A DNA stretch of 64,000 nucleotides from Saccharomycopsis fibuligera x Saccharomycopsis cf. fibuligera. Lineage: Eukaryota > Ascomycota > Saccharomycetes > Ascoideales > Saccharomycopsidaceae. The stretch spans positions 1,798,001 to 1,862,000 of the forward strand of contig CP012812.1 in assembly GCA_001936135.1 (NCBI GenBank), given 5' to 3'. Position 1 is the stretch's first letter, and each line of letters starts with the position of its first letter. The notes under the pieces are model-generated. The model saw nothing but the letters and a program-made list of their open reading frames with translations. It was not told the DNA's origin and did no database searches. This document shows positions 53,418-63,320 of this stretch, one piece after another. The position numbers were made by a program, and so were the translations under genes.

Positions 53418-54869
53418 ATGTGGAATAAGTCCACTCTCAGCATTGTTTTAGATGGTCCAGAAAAGACATACACAAACTCGGATACTGTGACCGGCACCAT
53501 TTACTACAATGTCATCGATAAGGTTGATTTAACATCGATAACAGTGGAGCTACTAGGGGTGGCCAAATCACTGAACGCAAGAGTTGACGCTCAACAAGGG
53601 TTGATTACTAGGAGCGAATGTCATGAATTGCTTAGTCAGAAAACATCTTTGTTTCCTCCATCAGAGATCAAGAAAGTCAGCAAAAAAAACGGACTGTATA
53701 CTATTTCCGAAGGTACTCACGCCTACCCATTTACTTTGAGATTTCCGGATAAGGATCACATTATAAAATGTTTGGATACAGGTTCGAAATTTACACACGG
53801 AAGCGGATTTATCAAAGAAGATTATTGTCTGAGGCATTTAGGTTTGCCACCTTCTAGCATGTATGTTAGCGATGGTCAGACTTATGCAATTGTCAGCTAT
53901 TCTATTCTTGCCAAAGCCAGTAAGCCATCTTTGCTCAAATTTAATACCAGGAAAGAGCTTACGTTACAATTTAACTCTCTGCCGGAAGTGACTAACTTTT
54001 CTTTGAGACAGATTTCAATGAATCGCAACACCCTTTTACCGGACTATGACTATGAAATACTTAGGCAAAACTTCAGATTTATAGATATTGCTAGCAAGAA
54101 TAAGAGGAAGAGCTTATGGAAAAAGCTTACGCCCTCGTTCAACAAGGTACAGATTCCCTTTGCTTTATGTACGGAATTCAGGCCAGTGGCTTCGTACCAA
54201 ACTGAAATAGGGCTTTCTAACAGAATTATTCGGGGAGGAGCATCGCTTTCTGATTTCTTGAGCATCTCCTTGGTGACACCATTTTCACCACAGGATATTG
54301 CAGAAATTATTAGAGGACCTTATCTGGGTTTAGACAATAAAAAGACGGACGTGGAAACAGCACATGAGAATTTGCTTATAAAAAACATCGAGATTCGACT
54401 TATTTCAATGCTTTCCTTTAAAGGTGAACATACTCAAGATACTTACGAGACTTTAAAAATTTTCGATACATCAATGGACCACCAGATTGAACTAACTGAT
54501 TTTGAAAAAAGCACACAGCATGGAAAATTTTGCTTTGCTAAATATCTCAAGAAGTTCCCAGCTGCAGCCGAAGCTAATAACAGCGCGAATGCAGGATACT
54601 ACGAGTTCCAACTATTTCCACAATGGTTCAACTGCACCATCCCTTGTGGTTTACAGTCCTTTCTTTGTTGCAATATCAGAAAAAACTATTTCCTTAGGAT
54701 CGCTGTTACTCTTGCAACGACTGCTGATCCCCTGAAACATAGTACTGTGAAGTGTCAATCACCTATTGTCTTGATAGATAAGCTGAATATGTCTCAAGTA
54801 CCAGCAGATGCCCCCCTGTATGAGGAGGCAGAGGAGCAATTGCCAGCCTATACACCCGCAAAGACATAG
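53418..54869 (+). CDS. ART10-like alpha-arrestin 2
   Basis: A 483-residue alpha-arrestin. Family blocks in order: STLSIVLDGPEKTYTNSDTV with TGTIYYNVIDKVDLTSITVE; SLFPPSEI; GLPPSSMY followed by YSILAKA; IPFALCTEFRPVASY; QWFNCTIPCGLQSFLCCNIR; and CQSPIVLIDKL. The C-terminus carries DAPLYEEAEEQLPAYTPAK, with an LPxY motif for a WW-domain ligase. It probably acts as an adaptor selecting plasma-membrane transporters for ubiquitin-driven endocytosis; the cargo is unknown. The in-frame codon at 53,412 is TTG, so the first ATG, 53,418, is taken as the start. It is closest to arrestin 3 by eye. Its C-terminal coding sequence has a decayed relative at 63,125-63,320. Confidence 0.78.
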   Translation: MWNKSTLSIVLDGPEKTYTNSDTVTGTIYYNVIDKVDLTSITVELLGVAKSLNARVDAQQGLITRSECHELLSQKTSLFPPSEIKKVSKKNGLYTISEGTHAYPFTLRFPDKDHIIKCLDTGSKFTHGSGFIKEDYCLRHLGLPPSSMYVSDGQTYAIVSYSILAKASKPSLLKFNTRKELTLQFNSLPEVTNFSLRQISMNRNTLLPDYDYEILRQNFRFIDIASKNKRKSLWKKLTPSFNKVQIPFALCTEFRPVASYQTEIGLSNRIIRGGASLSDFLSISLVTPFSPQDIAEIIRGPYLGLDNKKTDVETAHENLLIKNIEIRLISMLSFKGEHTQDTYETLKIFDTSMDHQIELTDFEKSTQHGKFCFAKYLKKFPAAAEANNSANAGYYEFQLFPQWFNCTIPCGLQSFLCCNIRKNYFLRIAVTLATTADPLKHSTVKCQSPIVLIDKLNMSQVPADAPLYEEAEEQLPAYTPAKT

Positions 54870-55204
54870 AACTAGCAAATTATATCTTTTATCATAGTAC
54901 CCCGAAAAGCTCTCATTCATTGAAGCAGGAAACTTAGGCTTATATCGCGTTGAATAGGGTATTCTTTGTAATTGGTTACAACCTGATATTATAGTGGGGT
55001 GGCCAGCTGCTGGTGAGGAAAAAGACAAATGCAGCCACAAGTGACTGAAGCACCAGATCCAAACATACGTAACGTATTGCGTCACCAAAAGTGGTAATGT
55101 TGCATACTTTTCTGCCGCGTGTTGTTTCTCTCTATCCTCTGAAAACTTCATCCCTTTCTTCGTCTTAAAAAAATTTGCCATTCAAGAACCCACTTTTACC
55201 TGGT
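54870..55204. other. spacer between arrestin 2 and the arrestin pseudogene
   Basis: About 330 bp of 3' flank and possible old promoter, including GCGTCACC near 55,080. That echoes the CRE-like ACGTCACC upstream of arrestin 4, the intact relative of the pseudogene that follows. Confidence 0.4.
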
Positions 55205-55610
55205 GTATTATTAATGATTCAAGCTGATAATCCAATGGGACATTCTACAAACACGCCAATTGTTACTGGTACCGTCATTTGCCGAGTACCCCAAAGCATC
55301 GAGATAACTTTTATCATCGTTGAGCTTTACGCATTACGTTAGTACCGGAAACGGAATATATGCAAATGTTGAAAAAACATGTTATCTTGCAGCAACCAAT
55401 GGTGTTGTTTTAGTATTGTTGCGGTCATGTTTTCTGACCAAGATTGTGACATTGGAGAAAAGGATCAATATATGCTCGAAATAAGAAACTCTAAGTCCAG
55501 CCCCAGGGAACCCGCAAAAACCATCATCAAGCATGTAAAAGTTGAAGCAAAGAAAATGCTCATCTTTAGTAGCACGCAGAATATTGCCGTTTCTTTGCTC
55601 TCGACTATGA
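55205..55610 (+). pseudogene. decayed copy of the arrestin 4 gene
   Basis: The first part (about 55,214-55,410) matches the start of arrestin 4: TGTVICRVPQSIEITFIIVE against TGTVICRVPQSIEITSIIVE in the intact gene. A small deletion and frame changes follow. At about 55,412 the match jumps from the residue-98 region to the residue-321 region of the intact gene, an internal loss of roughly 0.67 kb. It then continues as MFSDQDCDIGEKDQYML and SSPREPAKTIIKHVKVE. Similarity ends near 55,600. The high remaining identity points to a recent duplication that decayed quickly. Confidence 0.88.
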
Positions 55611-55720
55611 CTGTATACTTTTCATATCTAAAAGAGCTAAGGCTCACTGAATATGGTGCTTATTTTAGTAGGCCAGCTTCATTTGGCGGGACAATCATGG
55701 CATTATATGTTGGCACTAGT

Positions 55721-56994
55721 TAGCCCCGGTAATGAACAGAAAAATTGCTACTTGGTGTATAAATAGAAGCTGACAATCAATTTTAAAAGTGCTTGAAAAT
55801 CTTAAAATTAAAAGAATAATTTTAACTTTGAGGCACTGCTGCAGACTTCTTTTTATACTTTCATTTCAACTATCTCTCAATATCAAACTAGTAAGCCACA
55901 CCAAAGCGTCAAAACAAAAGATCAAAGCCAGGGGTACCAAGTGAACAAAAATTGGATGTTTGTGAATGTATGAGGGGTGCTGAGCGGCAAAGATTGGGAG
56001 ATAAAAACTGCTGGTTAAAAATCCTTGTTTTTTGCCTTTCGAAAGCTATCCTCTTTGCATGCTGCTGATTTAAGAGGCTTGAATAAAGCAGAGTTGTATC
56101 TGGTGAGATCAGCGGCGTCTCTGCTAGATTTCATATATCTTTCGCATTTCTTTACAGATTCAATATACGCCTTGGGCTCTTTTCCTCTATTCCGATTGCA
56201 AGCATCTCACTTTCGAATTATGGTGTTTTCTTAGTGGAATTGATGCCGTTTATGTATTGAAATGCAATCCATATAGAATAGTACAAGAATCACCGTTGCA
56301 AATGCTTTTCTACAGCAGTTTTCTGTAAACGCATATCATATAATTGGAAAACAAAATACTCTTTCAAATAATTTGCAGATAAAATTTTCGATGCTCACTG
56401 ATTTACTTGAAGGTTCCCTTACACTTAGTATGCATTACCGTTTTCTTTGCTTTCCTGAGCTAGAAAATTAGATGGCCTTTTTTGAAAGTGAAAACAGGCA
56501 TTGATCTAATAGTTTCCTTTACAGCCAGATATTGTGAAGATCTGATTGTTCATAGGTCACCTCATTTTTTCTCTTAAAATAAGCTGAATACTATCAAGTG
56601 GGTTGGGTGAGCAGCATCTCTCATATTTGATATACCTAAACTACTACTGTTACAATGATTACTACTACATTTAGTATGCGGCCCAAATGAATTGGTGCTT
56701 CGAGGCGGAGTCATGGCTATTTTTCTGGATTTGTATGAGTGCTGCCATAGACTCTTACAAAAGATACCAATACCATTATGCCGCTGCACCCTTGCACCGC
56801 CTAGTGAACCTGCATCGGGACATTGCGTGTCAAGAGCCATTGAAGCGATTAGCTCATGTGCTGTCCGTCACCAAACACCAGTAAATGAAATAGACAATTT
56901 CATGCTATTTGTACATAGGCATTGAATCTTAACAACATTAGTGAATTATAAGGAACAACGGCTGCTACTCCTTTATCAAAATCAATTGCCAAAA
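55721..56994. other. 1.3-kb spacer upstream of arrestin 3
   Basis: AT-rich sequence with short frames on both strands that show no recognisable domain. The stretch just before 56,995 should be the promoter of arrestin 3. The frame is open upstream of the ATG to a GTG at 56,941, which is not a credible start in a yeast nuclear gene. Confidence 0.5.
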
Positions 56995-58665
56995 ATGTTT
57001 AGCGGGAAATCCTCTTTGATGGTATCAGTTGACAGACCAGGCAAATCTTTCACCAATGCAGACACAATCACAGGGACTCTCGTGTACAACGTGCGCGAAA
57101 AAGTGGACGTAAAGTCTATCACGGTTGAATTGCTTGGAATTGCAAAAACCAAAAACTTTGCTGCTGCCAACCCAGCCAAAAATGAAACCCAAGCAGGTAG
57201 TCACGAAACCAGACATGTTCTTATTCAACGTGTTGTGCCTGTTTTTCCACCACAAAATGTCAACAATTTGACTTACAGTAGCAAAAGTTTCACTCTTTCT
57301 AATGGGATACACACCTATCCATTTGCAATTCAAATTCCAGATGAGAAATATCCAATTGAGTGTGCCGCTGAGCAAAAATTTTTGCATTCAAGTGGGTTCC
57401 TCAAAAATGAACCTTTACCAAGAGAAGGTATTACTTTACCTCCTTCAGAATATTTTGATGGTGACCAAGAGTTTGCAAATGTGGTTTATGCAGTGGTTGG
57501 TAGGGTTCACAAAAAAAACCGTTTCATTGATACTAGTATGAGCAACGGAGAACGTATCATTTTCACTCCACAAAACAAAGCCCTTACGTTTTCATTGCGT
57601 TACTTATCTTTTGAAAACGCTTGGTTACCAGATTATGATCACGAAGACATCAAGCTACCCTTCAGCTTGTATAAAGATCAAGCTAAAGAACAAAAAAAGA
57701 GTTTTTTGAAAAAACTAATGAGCACTTCTACGACAGAAATTCCGTTGCAGTTCAGAGTAAACTTCAATGGTACACCTCTGGCTGTTAGTGGTCTTAATTC
57801 CAAAAGATTGGTTCAAAATAACACAACATTATCTAATTTTGTTAATCTTTCATTAATTTCTCCATTGTCCTATGAAAGCATTCTAACTTTGATTAAGTTC
57901 AACCAAAGTCTCCCGAGGGAAGGTTGCTTGGATGAGAAATTGTTAGCTGAGATGAAAATTGAAGCAGAAAAAATTGTGATCAGAACTATTAGAGTGCTGC
58001 TTGATTCTATGGTTTTGGTGAAAAGTGACAAAGTTCAGAAACTCACCGACTCAAAAATTATTTATGATCAGAATATTAATCAAGTGCTTGACATTTCTAC
58101 CTTTGAGCCTGTGATTAATAATGGAGCAGACTTTATTGATTTCAACGAATACAAAAAAGACAAAAAATACTCTTCCCTCTTTCCTAAAACACAAGACCCT
58201 TATAATGAAAAAAATCCTTCTGAAATCTACTACAGATTCCCATTTCCTGAAGAATGGTACAACTGCATTATTCCTAATGAAAAGCAATCTTTTGTCTGCT
58301 GTAATATCAAAAGAAATTATGTCCTTAGATTTGAGCTTACTCTCAGCACTACCTTGAATCCTGAAAAGGTAGTGACCACCACTTGTAGTTCTCCAATTGT
58401 TATGTTGAGAAATGAAACTTTGAATATGGAGCAACCTTTCATTTACCGAGTGCTTACTGTGACAGATAACGTTGATGAGGATTTCAATTACAATAGCAGC
58501 AAGCTTGGCGAACAACCTACTATATCGTTAACTTTTGACTTAAACTCTAATACTCGTTCTGATAACCCACCACTACCTCAATATAGTGAAGAGCCGGTAC
58601 CTAGATATACTGAAGATCCCGAGCTTGCAGCAGAGGCAGCTAAAAGAGATATCAAGCACGTTTAA
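56995..58665 (+). CDS. ART10-like alpha-arrestin 3
   Basis: At 556 residues this is the longest of the local alpha-arrestins. Blocks in order: SSLMVSVDRPGKSFTNADTI with TGTLVYNVREKVDVKSITVE; VFPPQNV; TLPPSEYF followed by VVYAVVGRV; LQFRVNFNGTPLAV; EWYNCIIPNEKQSFVCCNIK; and CSSPIVML. The acidic C-terminus has two closely spaced motifs, PPLPQYSEEPVPRYTED, that could bind the WW domains of a Rsp5-type ligase. It should act as a transporter-selecting ubiquitin adaptor at the plasma membrane or endosome. The first ATG, at 56,995, has the context CCAAAAATG. It resembles arrestin 2 most closely, which suggests local duplication. The gene looks intact. Confidence 0.8.
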   Translation: MFSGKSSLMVSVDRPGKSFTNADTITGTLVYNVREKVDVKSITVELLGIAKTKNFAAANPAKNETQAGSHETRHVLIQRVVPVFPPQNVNNLTYSSKSFTLSNGIHTYPFAIQIPDEKYPIECAAEQKFLHSSGFLKNEPLPREGITLPPSEYFDGDQEFANVVYAVVGRVHKKNRFIDTSMSNGERIIFTPQNKALTFSLRYLSFENAWLPDYDHEDIKLPFSLYKDQAKEQKKSFLKKLMSTSTTEIPLQFRVNFNGTPLAVSGLNSKRLVQNNTTLSNFVNLSLISPLSYESILTLIKFNQSLPREGCLDEKLLAEMKIEAEKIVIRTIRVLLDSMVLVKSDKVQKLTDSKIIYDQNINQVLDISTFEPVINNGADFIDFNEYKKDKKYSSLFPKTQDPYNEKNPSEIYYRFPFPEEWYNCIIPNEKQSFVCCNIKRNYVLRFELTLSTTLNPEKVVTTTCSSPIVMLRNETLNMEQPFIYRVLTVTDNVDEDFNYNSSKLGEQPTISLTFDLNSNTRSDNPPLPQYSEEPVPRYTEDPELAAEAAKRDIKHV

Positions 58666-59093
58666 TTTTGGACAAGGTGCAAGTTGAAAAGGGTTCTATT
58701 CTTTTCATTTTAGCTCATTGATTTCCCAGGCGATGCATTCTGTGCCAACTATGGCAAAAAAAATATTTTCATAAAATTATATAAGTTTCTTATTAATAAT
58801 TATTGCTATTATTATTCTCTCCGATGTCAGTATACCTATAGCATAATGAAACACAGGAAAAGAATTGAAGCTTGGGCTTTAATGTTGAAATATCCGGATA
58901 TATAAGTCACGATCTGTTGCGCGATTACGGTTGTGCGACTAGCAAAATGCCGGAGTTCATCAAAGCCCGACATAGCATTAGTAAGGCGAAGCATCGAGTA
59001 TCTCAATATAAGAAACTTTCACTGTTATCATCTGTATTTGTATTAATTTTCTATTCAACTTGCTTTGAAATAATAAGTATAAAATCAACTACT
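58666..59093. other. spacer between arrestin 3 and the nitrilase pseudogene
   Basis: About 430 bp with an ATTATT-rich patch near 58,795-58,815. A frame upstream of the nitrilase ATG stays open by chance. No separate gene is seen. Confidence 0.5.
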
Positions 59094-60022
59094 ATGTCTA
59101 AACACACTGTTGCTGCTTTGCAAATAGGTTCTTCTCCAGAAGGCACTCAAGCCACACTTGACAAGATCCTTTCCTATGAGTCTGAGATCATTGCTCAAAA
59201 TGCAGAGCTCGTGGTGGTCCCCGAAGCCACTCTTGGAGGATATCCAAAAGGCAGCATATTCAGCACATACTTGGGATACAGATTACAAGCCGGGCGTGAA
59301 GAATTTGCCAAATACTTTAATCAAGCCATAACTGTTCCTGGTCCAGAAGTCAGCCAGTTGGAAAAGCTTGCTGAGCGTACAAAGGCCACTTTTGTCGTTG
59401 GCGCTATTGAAAAAAGTGGTACTTCGTTATACTGCACCATTATTTACATTGATCCAAAGAAGGGTGGGTACGTAGGAAAGCATAGGAAAGTGCTTCCTAC
59501 AGCTTCAGAAAGATTGATATGGGGCAAGGGGACGGCTCCACTTTATATGTGGCTGATACTGAGAATTTGGGTAAGATTGGTGGTGCTATTTGCTGGGAAA
59601 ATTATATGCCATTGTTGAGAGCTTCATTTTATGCTAAGGGGATTAATATTTATGTGGCTCCAACTGTTGATGAAAGAGATGTTTGGCAATCTTTGATAAG
59701 AACCATTGGAGCTGAAGGTAGAGTATTTGCGGTTTCTGCCGTGCAGTTCTTGCCTCCTGCTGAGCAGATTGGTCTAAACTTGCCTGGTTGGGAAAAGGAT
59801 AGAAATGCAATAAATGGTGGATCTGTCATTGTAAATCCATATGGGGAAATTATTGCCGGGCCATTAGTTGGTAAAGAGGGCTTGCTTACTGCAGAGATTG
59901 ATTTGGATCATATTGTTCAATCAAGATACGATTTAGATTTGAATGGTCATTATTCAAGAAATGACATTTTCCAGCTTACTGTTGATGAAAGACCTAAGAA
60001 TGGAGTCGAGTTTTTGAGGTAA
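59094..60022 (+). pseudogene. NIT1: nitrilase, broken by one frameshift
   Basis: The gene encodes a nitrilase-superfamily protein of about 309 residues if read across one frame change. The Glu-Lys-Cys catalytic set is complete across the two frames: Glu44 in [12 protein letters not shown], Lys132 in [14 protein letters not shown] and Cys in [14 protein letters not shown] (about 167). Such enzymes hydrolyse nitriles to carboxylic acids and ammonia. The frame changes in a G-run (59,528-59,531), where one G appears to be missing. A sequencing error is possible, but the S. cerevisiae S288C homologue is also split (YIL164C/YIL165C). The remaining sequence is otherwise well preserved, so the break is recent, tolerated or an artefact. 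Position among the arrestins has no obvious functional meaning. Confidence 0.85.
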
Positions 60023-61331
60023 ACTCAAATATTGAATTTACATATAGGACTAACTGATATCTGCAATTGCGGCATCTAGAAATAAAACATAGAAATTATA
60101 TCTCATAAATACGCTAATATTATTTGAAAAACAAAACTTATACAGCAATAGTAGCTTTCCTGAAAGCTGATTATTGATTCAACTGTCTCACAACCATGTA
60201 TCCAAAAATTTCTCAATTTAAATTGTTGGAATGTTAATGCGGCAAAGGGGCATAAACTACTATTTTTTGAAATAAAACCACTAACATATTTGTGTGCATA
60301 AACTCATTGGTACAATCAACAGAGTAATATTTGTTTGATATCTGGATGTAGATTTAATGGTTATTAATTCTCTCAGTCAAAATGAAATTGTTACTGCTAC
60401 CGGGAGTCACGTTGGAAACATTTTCTGGTAGAAATATGGCCACTGGTTTCTTTATAAGCACATTTCTACTTTGTGTAATGTTCTTGTGTGGGTTGCTTTT
60501 GATGTGTCAAGAGAATAGAAAATTTTAGCTCTTGCAATCTCAAGAAATTCAACAGTGATGGATTTTAACACCTTTTTTGTCGTGCACTTTGTAACAGAGA
60601 GCGTCTTTGCTCACATCCGAAGGGGTGTACTATTTTTGGTAGTTATTGAGAGACAAAAGAAGCGAGGAACTAGGTACAAACATTTTATGCTCAATGGAGG
60701 ATAACTGGTGGTGCCAGCAAGCTAAATTCAGAGCAAGAAAAAAAAACAAGAAAAAAAATGCATTAAAAGCTGTGTTTCATGTGCTATCCTTATCCATAAA
60801 TTCAACCAAGTGACTTCCAAACTAGCTTAATACCAACTTCAGTATCAAGAGATTGCTAAACTGAACCTCAGCAACAGCTAGCACCGATGATACACATGGC
60901 ATTAGTCCTCCAAGGAGGAACTCTACCATCAATTTGTCTAACAAACGAAACGTTGCACACTTATCTCTTATTTGGTTTATACCGTTCATTTTTATCCTTT
61001 CCTTTAAAAGATTATTTAATCGATAAAAAGTGGTTCTTGAAGACATTTTTATTTAGTACTTATTTGCGAGCTTATCTCAGCCTTTTAATCTAAGATTTTG
61101 GCCCACTTATAAGACTCTTTGTGAATCATATTTTAATTTCGGGCATCAAAAATGATACGTCAAGATGCCACGGTTGCGGTTGAGCCATGATTTAACTAGT
61201 AACCATCAGTTTTGCTTTTCCTGGAAAATGAAACTAATATAATAGAATACATAGTGCACGCTTATCTTTGAGTAATGAAAATCCCACCTCATACTGAAGA
61301 AACAATACTAAACTTACTCCATGTAAGCAAG
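60023..61331. other. 1.3-kb spacer between nitrilase and arrestin 4
   Basis: The two flanking genes point towards each other, so the spacer should hold both 3' ends. It is AT-rich with short frames and no recognisable protein or RNA gene. Confidence 0.55.
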
Positions 61332-62840
61332 CTACTTCCCATTGAGATTCGAATATCTTGGAGGTAGGTCATATGGTAACCCGTTACTTGTCACAACAAT
61401 AGGCAGAGAAAGTTTTACCACACTATCCTTAGTATTCGCTACACACCCTGATGCAGCCAATGTTACATAAAACCGAAGCTTGTAATCGTTTTTAACGTTG
61501 CAGGATAAAAAAGAAGGGACTGTGTTTGCAGGTATGGCGCAGTCGTACCACTCTGGAGCAAGCTCAAATTTATAGTATCGATCATTATCGTTTTTATTTA
61601 TAAACGCAGCGAAACTCTCCCGTTTAATGTGTTTTTGATCAAGCATGCCTGCCACAATATAATGGCTTACGTGGTTATTAGTTTCTTCAAAATCTTGTAG
61701 CTCAATTTTATGGTCTAAATTTCTGTCTAATAAGGTTTGGTTATCACGAGCTACTTCATGCTGCATGTTACTAAAGATGAGCTTTCTCTTTAGTTCAACT
61801 TTCACATTCCTGATTATAATTTTTGCAGGTTCCCTGGGGCTGGACTTAGAGATTCCTCTTTTGAGCATATATTGATCCTTTTCTCCAATGTCACAATCTT
61901 GGTCAGAAAACATGGCCGCAACAATATTATCATAAGAGAGAGAAGTTGCTAACGATAATGCGACGTGATGTGCAATGCTGCTGCCTGGGTACACCGCCCT
62001 GCTAGTGCAACCATTTTCAGTTGCAATGTTCAAAGTAGGCCTGAAATCAAGTTGTAGGCCAAACGGAAGCGCATTTTTAGATTCACTTGAAAAAAGAAGT
62101 TTCAGAAACAAGGTTTTCTTAGAACCACCCACGTTGTTCTCAAGCAGACCACCAAGTGACAATTTGAACGGCACAATAACATAATCAGGCAACACATGGG
62201 CGTTGGTTCCTGTTGGCGCAATATGTGACAAAGAAAAAGTCATAGCATCACTTAATGGCGTGAAATATATCATCTCTTTTTCAACTATATTTACTTGGAA
62301 AAATGCAGGACGCTCTATCTTGGCAACCACATAATACTCTACTTTTTCATAGATGTCAAACCTTTTGCGATACTCATTTGAAGGCGGTAGGCAAACATGA
62401 TAAGGTTTATGGTAGTCTGAGCCTGCATAGTACTTTTTTAGAACAGATTTGCTGTGAAACCTCTTTGCTTCTTTGGCACAATGAGCATTAAAGTATTTGT
62501 CCGGGAACTGAACTGAGAACTGATATGCGTGGCCTCCTTCTGACAAAGTATAAGAATGTTCAGAATCGCTCAATTGAAAGACACTGGGATCAGGAAACAA
62601 CACCGTTTGTTGCTGCAAGATAACATGTTTTTCAACATTCGCACATATTCCGTTTCCGGTACTAACGTAATTCTTGGTTTGGACTTTCCCGTAAAGCTCA
62701 ACGATGATGGAAGTTATCTCGATGCTTTGGGGCACTCGGCAAATGACGGTACCAGTAGCAACTTGCGTGTTCGTAAAATGTCTCGTTGGACTTTCAATAT
62801 GAATTGTTAATGAGGCCGAAGATGGTTTTCTTAGTGGCAT
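61332..62840 (-). CDS. ART10-like alpha-arrestin 4
   Basis: A 502-residue alpha-arrestin on the opposite strand to its paralogues. Blocks in order: SASLTIHIESPTRHFTNTQV with TGTVICRVPQSIEITSIIVE; VLFPDPSV; CLPPSNEY followed by VEYYVVAKI; LPFGLQLDFRPTLN; EWYDCAIPAN with SFLSCNVKND; and VKLSLPIVV. The C-terminus YDLPPRYSNLNGK contains a canonical PPxY motif for Rsp5-type ubiquitin ligases. The role is inferred as a transporter-turnover adaptor. The in-frame codon at 62,894 is TTG, so the first ATG, 62,840, is taken as the start. A recent, collapsed copy of this gene lies at 55,205-55,610 on the plus strand. A CRE-like TGACGTAA lies about 110 bp upstream of the ATG. Confidence 0.8.
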   Translation of the reverse strand: MPLRKPSSASLTIHIESPTRHFTNTQVATGTVICRVPQSIEITSIIVELYGKVQTKNYVSTGNGICANVEKHVILQQQTVLFPDPSVFQLSDSEHSYTLSEGGHAYQFSVQFPDKYFNAHCAKEAKRFHSKSVLKKYYAGSDYHKPYHVCLPPSNEYRKRFDIYEKVEYYVVAKIERPAFFQVNIVEKEMIYFTPLSDAMTFSLSHIAPTGTNAHVLPDYVIVPFKLSLGGLLENNVGGSKKTLFLKLLFSSESKNALPFGLQLDFRPTLNIATENGCTSRAVYPGSSIAHHVALSLATSLSYDNIVAAMFSDQDCDIGEKDQYMLKRGISKSSPREPAKIIIRNVKVELKRKLIFSNMQHEVARDNQTLLDRNLDHKIELQDFEETNNHVSHYIVAGMLDQKHIKRESFAAFINKNDNDRYYKFELAPEWYDCAIPANTVPSFLSCNVKNDYKLRFYVTLAASGCVANTKDSVVKLSLPIVVTSNGLPYDLPPRYSNLNGK

Positions 62841-62948
62841 GCTGTTTTGGATGAACAACAATAGCGCAGAAAACCCGCACAGAGTAATAATCAAAGGGGA
62901 TATTGCTCCGATTTTATACTTATACTATCGGTATTTCAATACGCCCGG

Positions 62949-62956
62949 TGACGTAA
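62949..62956 (+). promoter_or_regulatory. CRE-like site upstream of arrestin 4
   Basis: TGACGTAA resembles the ATF/CREB-type sites bound in yeasts by Sko1 or Hac1-like bZIP factors. It lies 109 bp before the ATG. It is a single short motif, so support is weak. Confidence 0.3.
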
Positions 62957-63124
62957 CTGGACCGCGTTGAGACGCAGCTTGTGCGAAACGCATTCGTGGA
63001 TCTATTGCTTCTGCTGTTTTTTCATTTACTCCGCGCCGACACCCTATACATAATCGTTGAAGCTAAATTATGAATATATGACGCTTGCCTTGGATAAATA
63101 ATTTATAAAGAAAGTACTTCGAAG

Positions 63125-63320
63125 CAGTAGCAAAGAATATCGTGTCTGCTCGTATCGCAATTGAAACTTTTGTACAATGGTGCACTGTTTATTGCTTGAG
63201 AGAAATTCAGCTTATCTATCAAGACAATAGGAAACTGGTACTGTTTTCAAAAGATTATCTGTAGTTGAGTAAGTAATTGTATCCCTAAAAGCATTTTCTT
63301 TTTTTTTTCGCTCATCTATT
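63125..63320 (-). pseudogene. relic of an arrestin C-terminus
   Basis: The minus strand from about 63,320 to 63,125 aligns with the end of arrestin 2. It reads LFRDTITYSTTDN against FLRIAVTLATTAD, then an exact 27-base match covering the segment PIVLIDKLN. After that comes FSQAINSAPLYKS against MSQVPADAPLYEE. The frame is disturbed between these parts and no N-terminal region is recognisable. It is the remains of another member of the arrestin cluster, on the same strand as arrestin 4 and 0.3 kb upstream of it. Confidence 0.75.

Noticed and set aside
58872-59093. N-terminal extension of the nitrilase frame
   Set aside because: The nitrilase domain begins at the ATG at 59,094; the upstream part has no similarity to the family and is open by chance.
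59519-60022. A separate second nitrilase gene
   Set aside because: It lacks a start and the first half of the catalytic set; it continues the upstream frame directly after one missing base.
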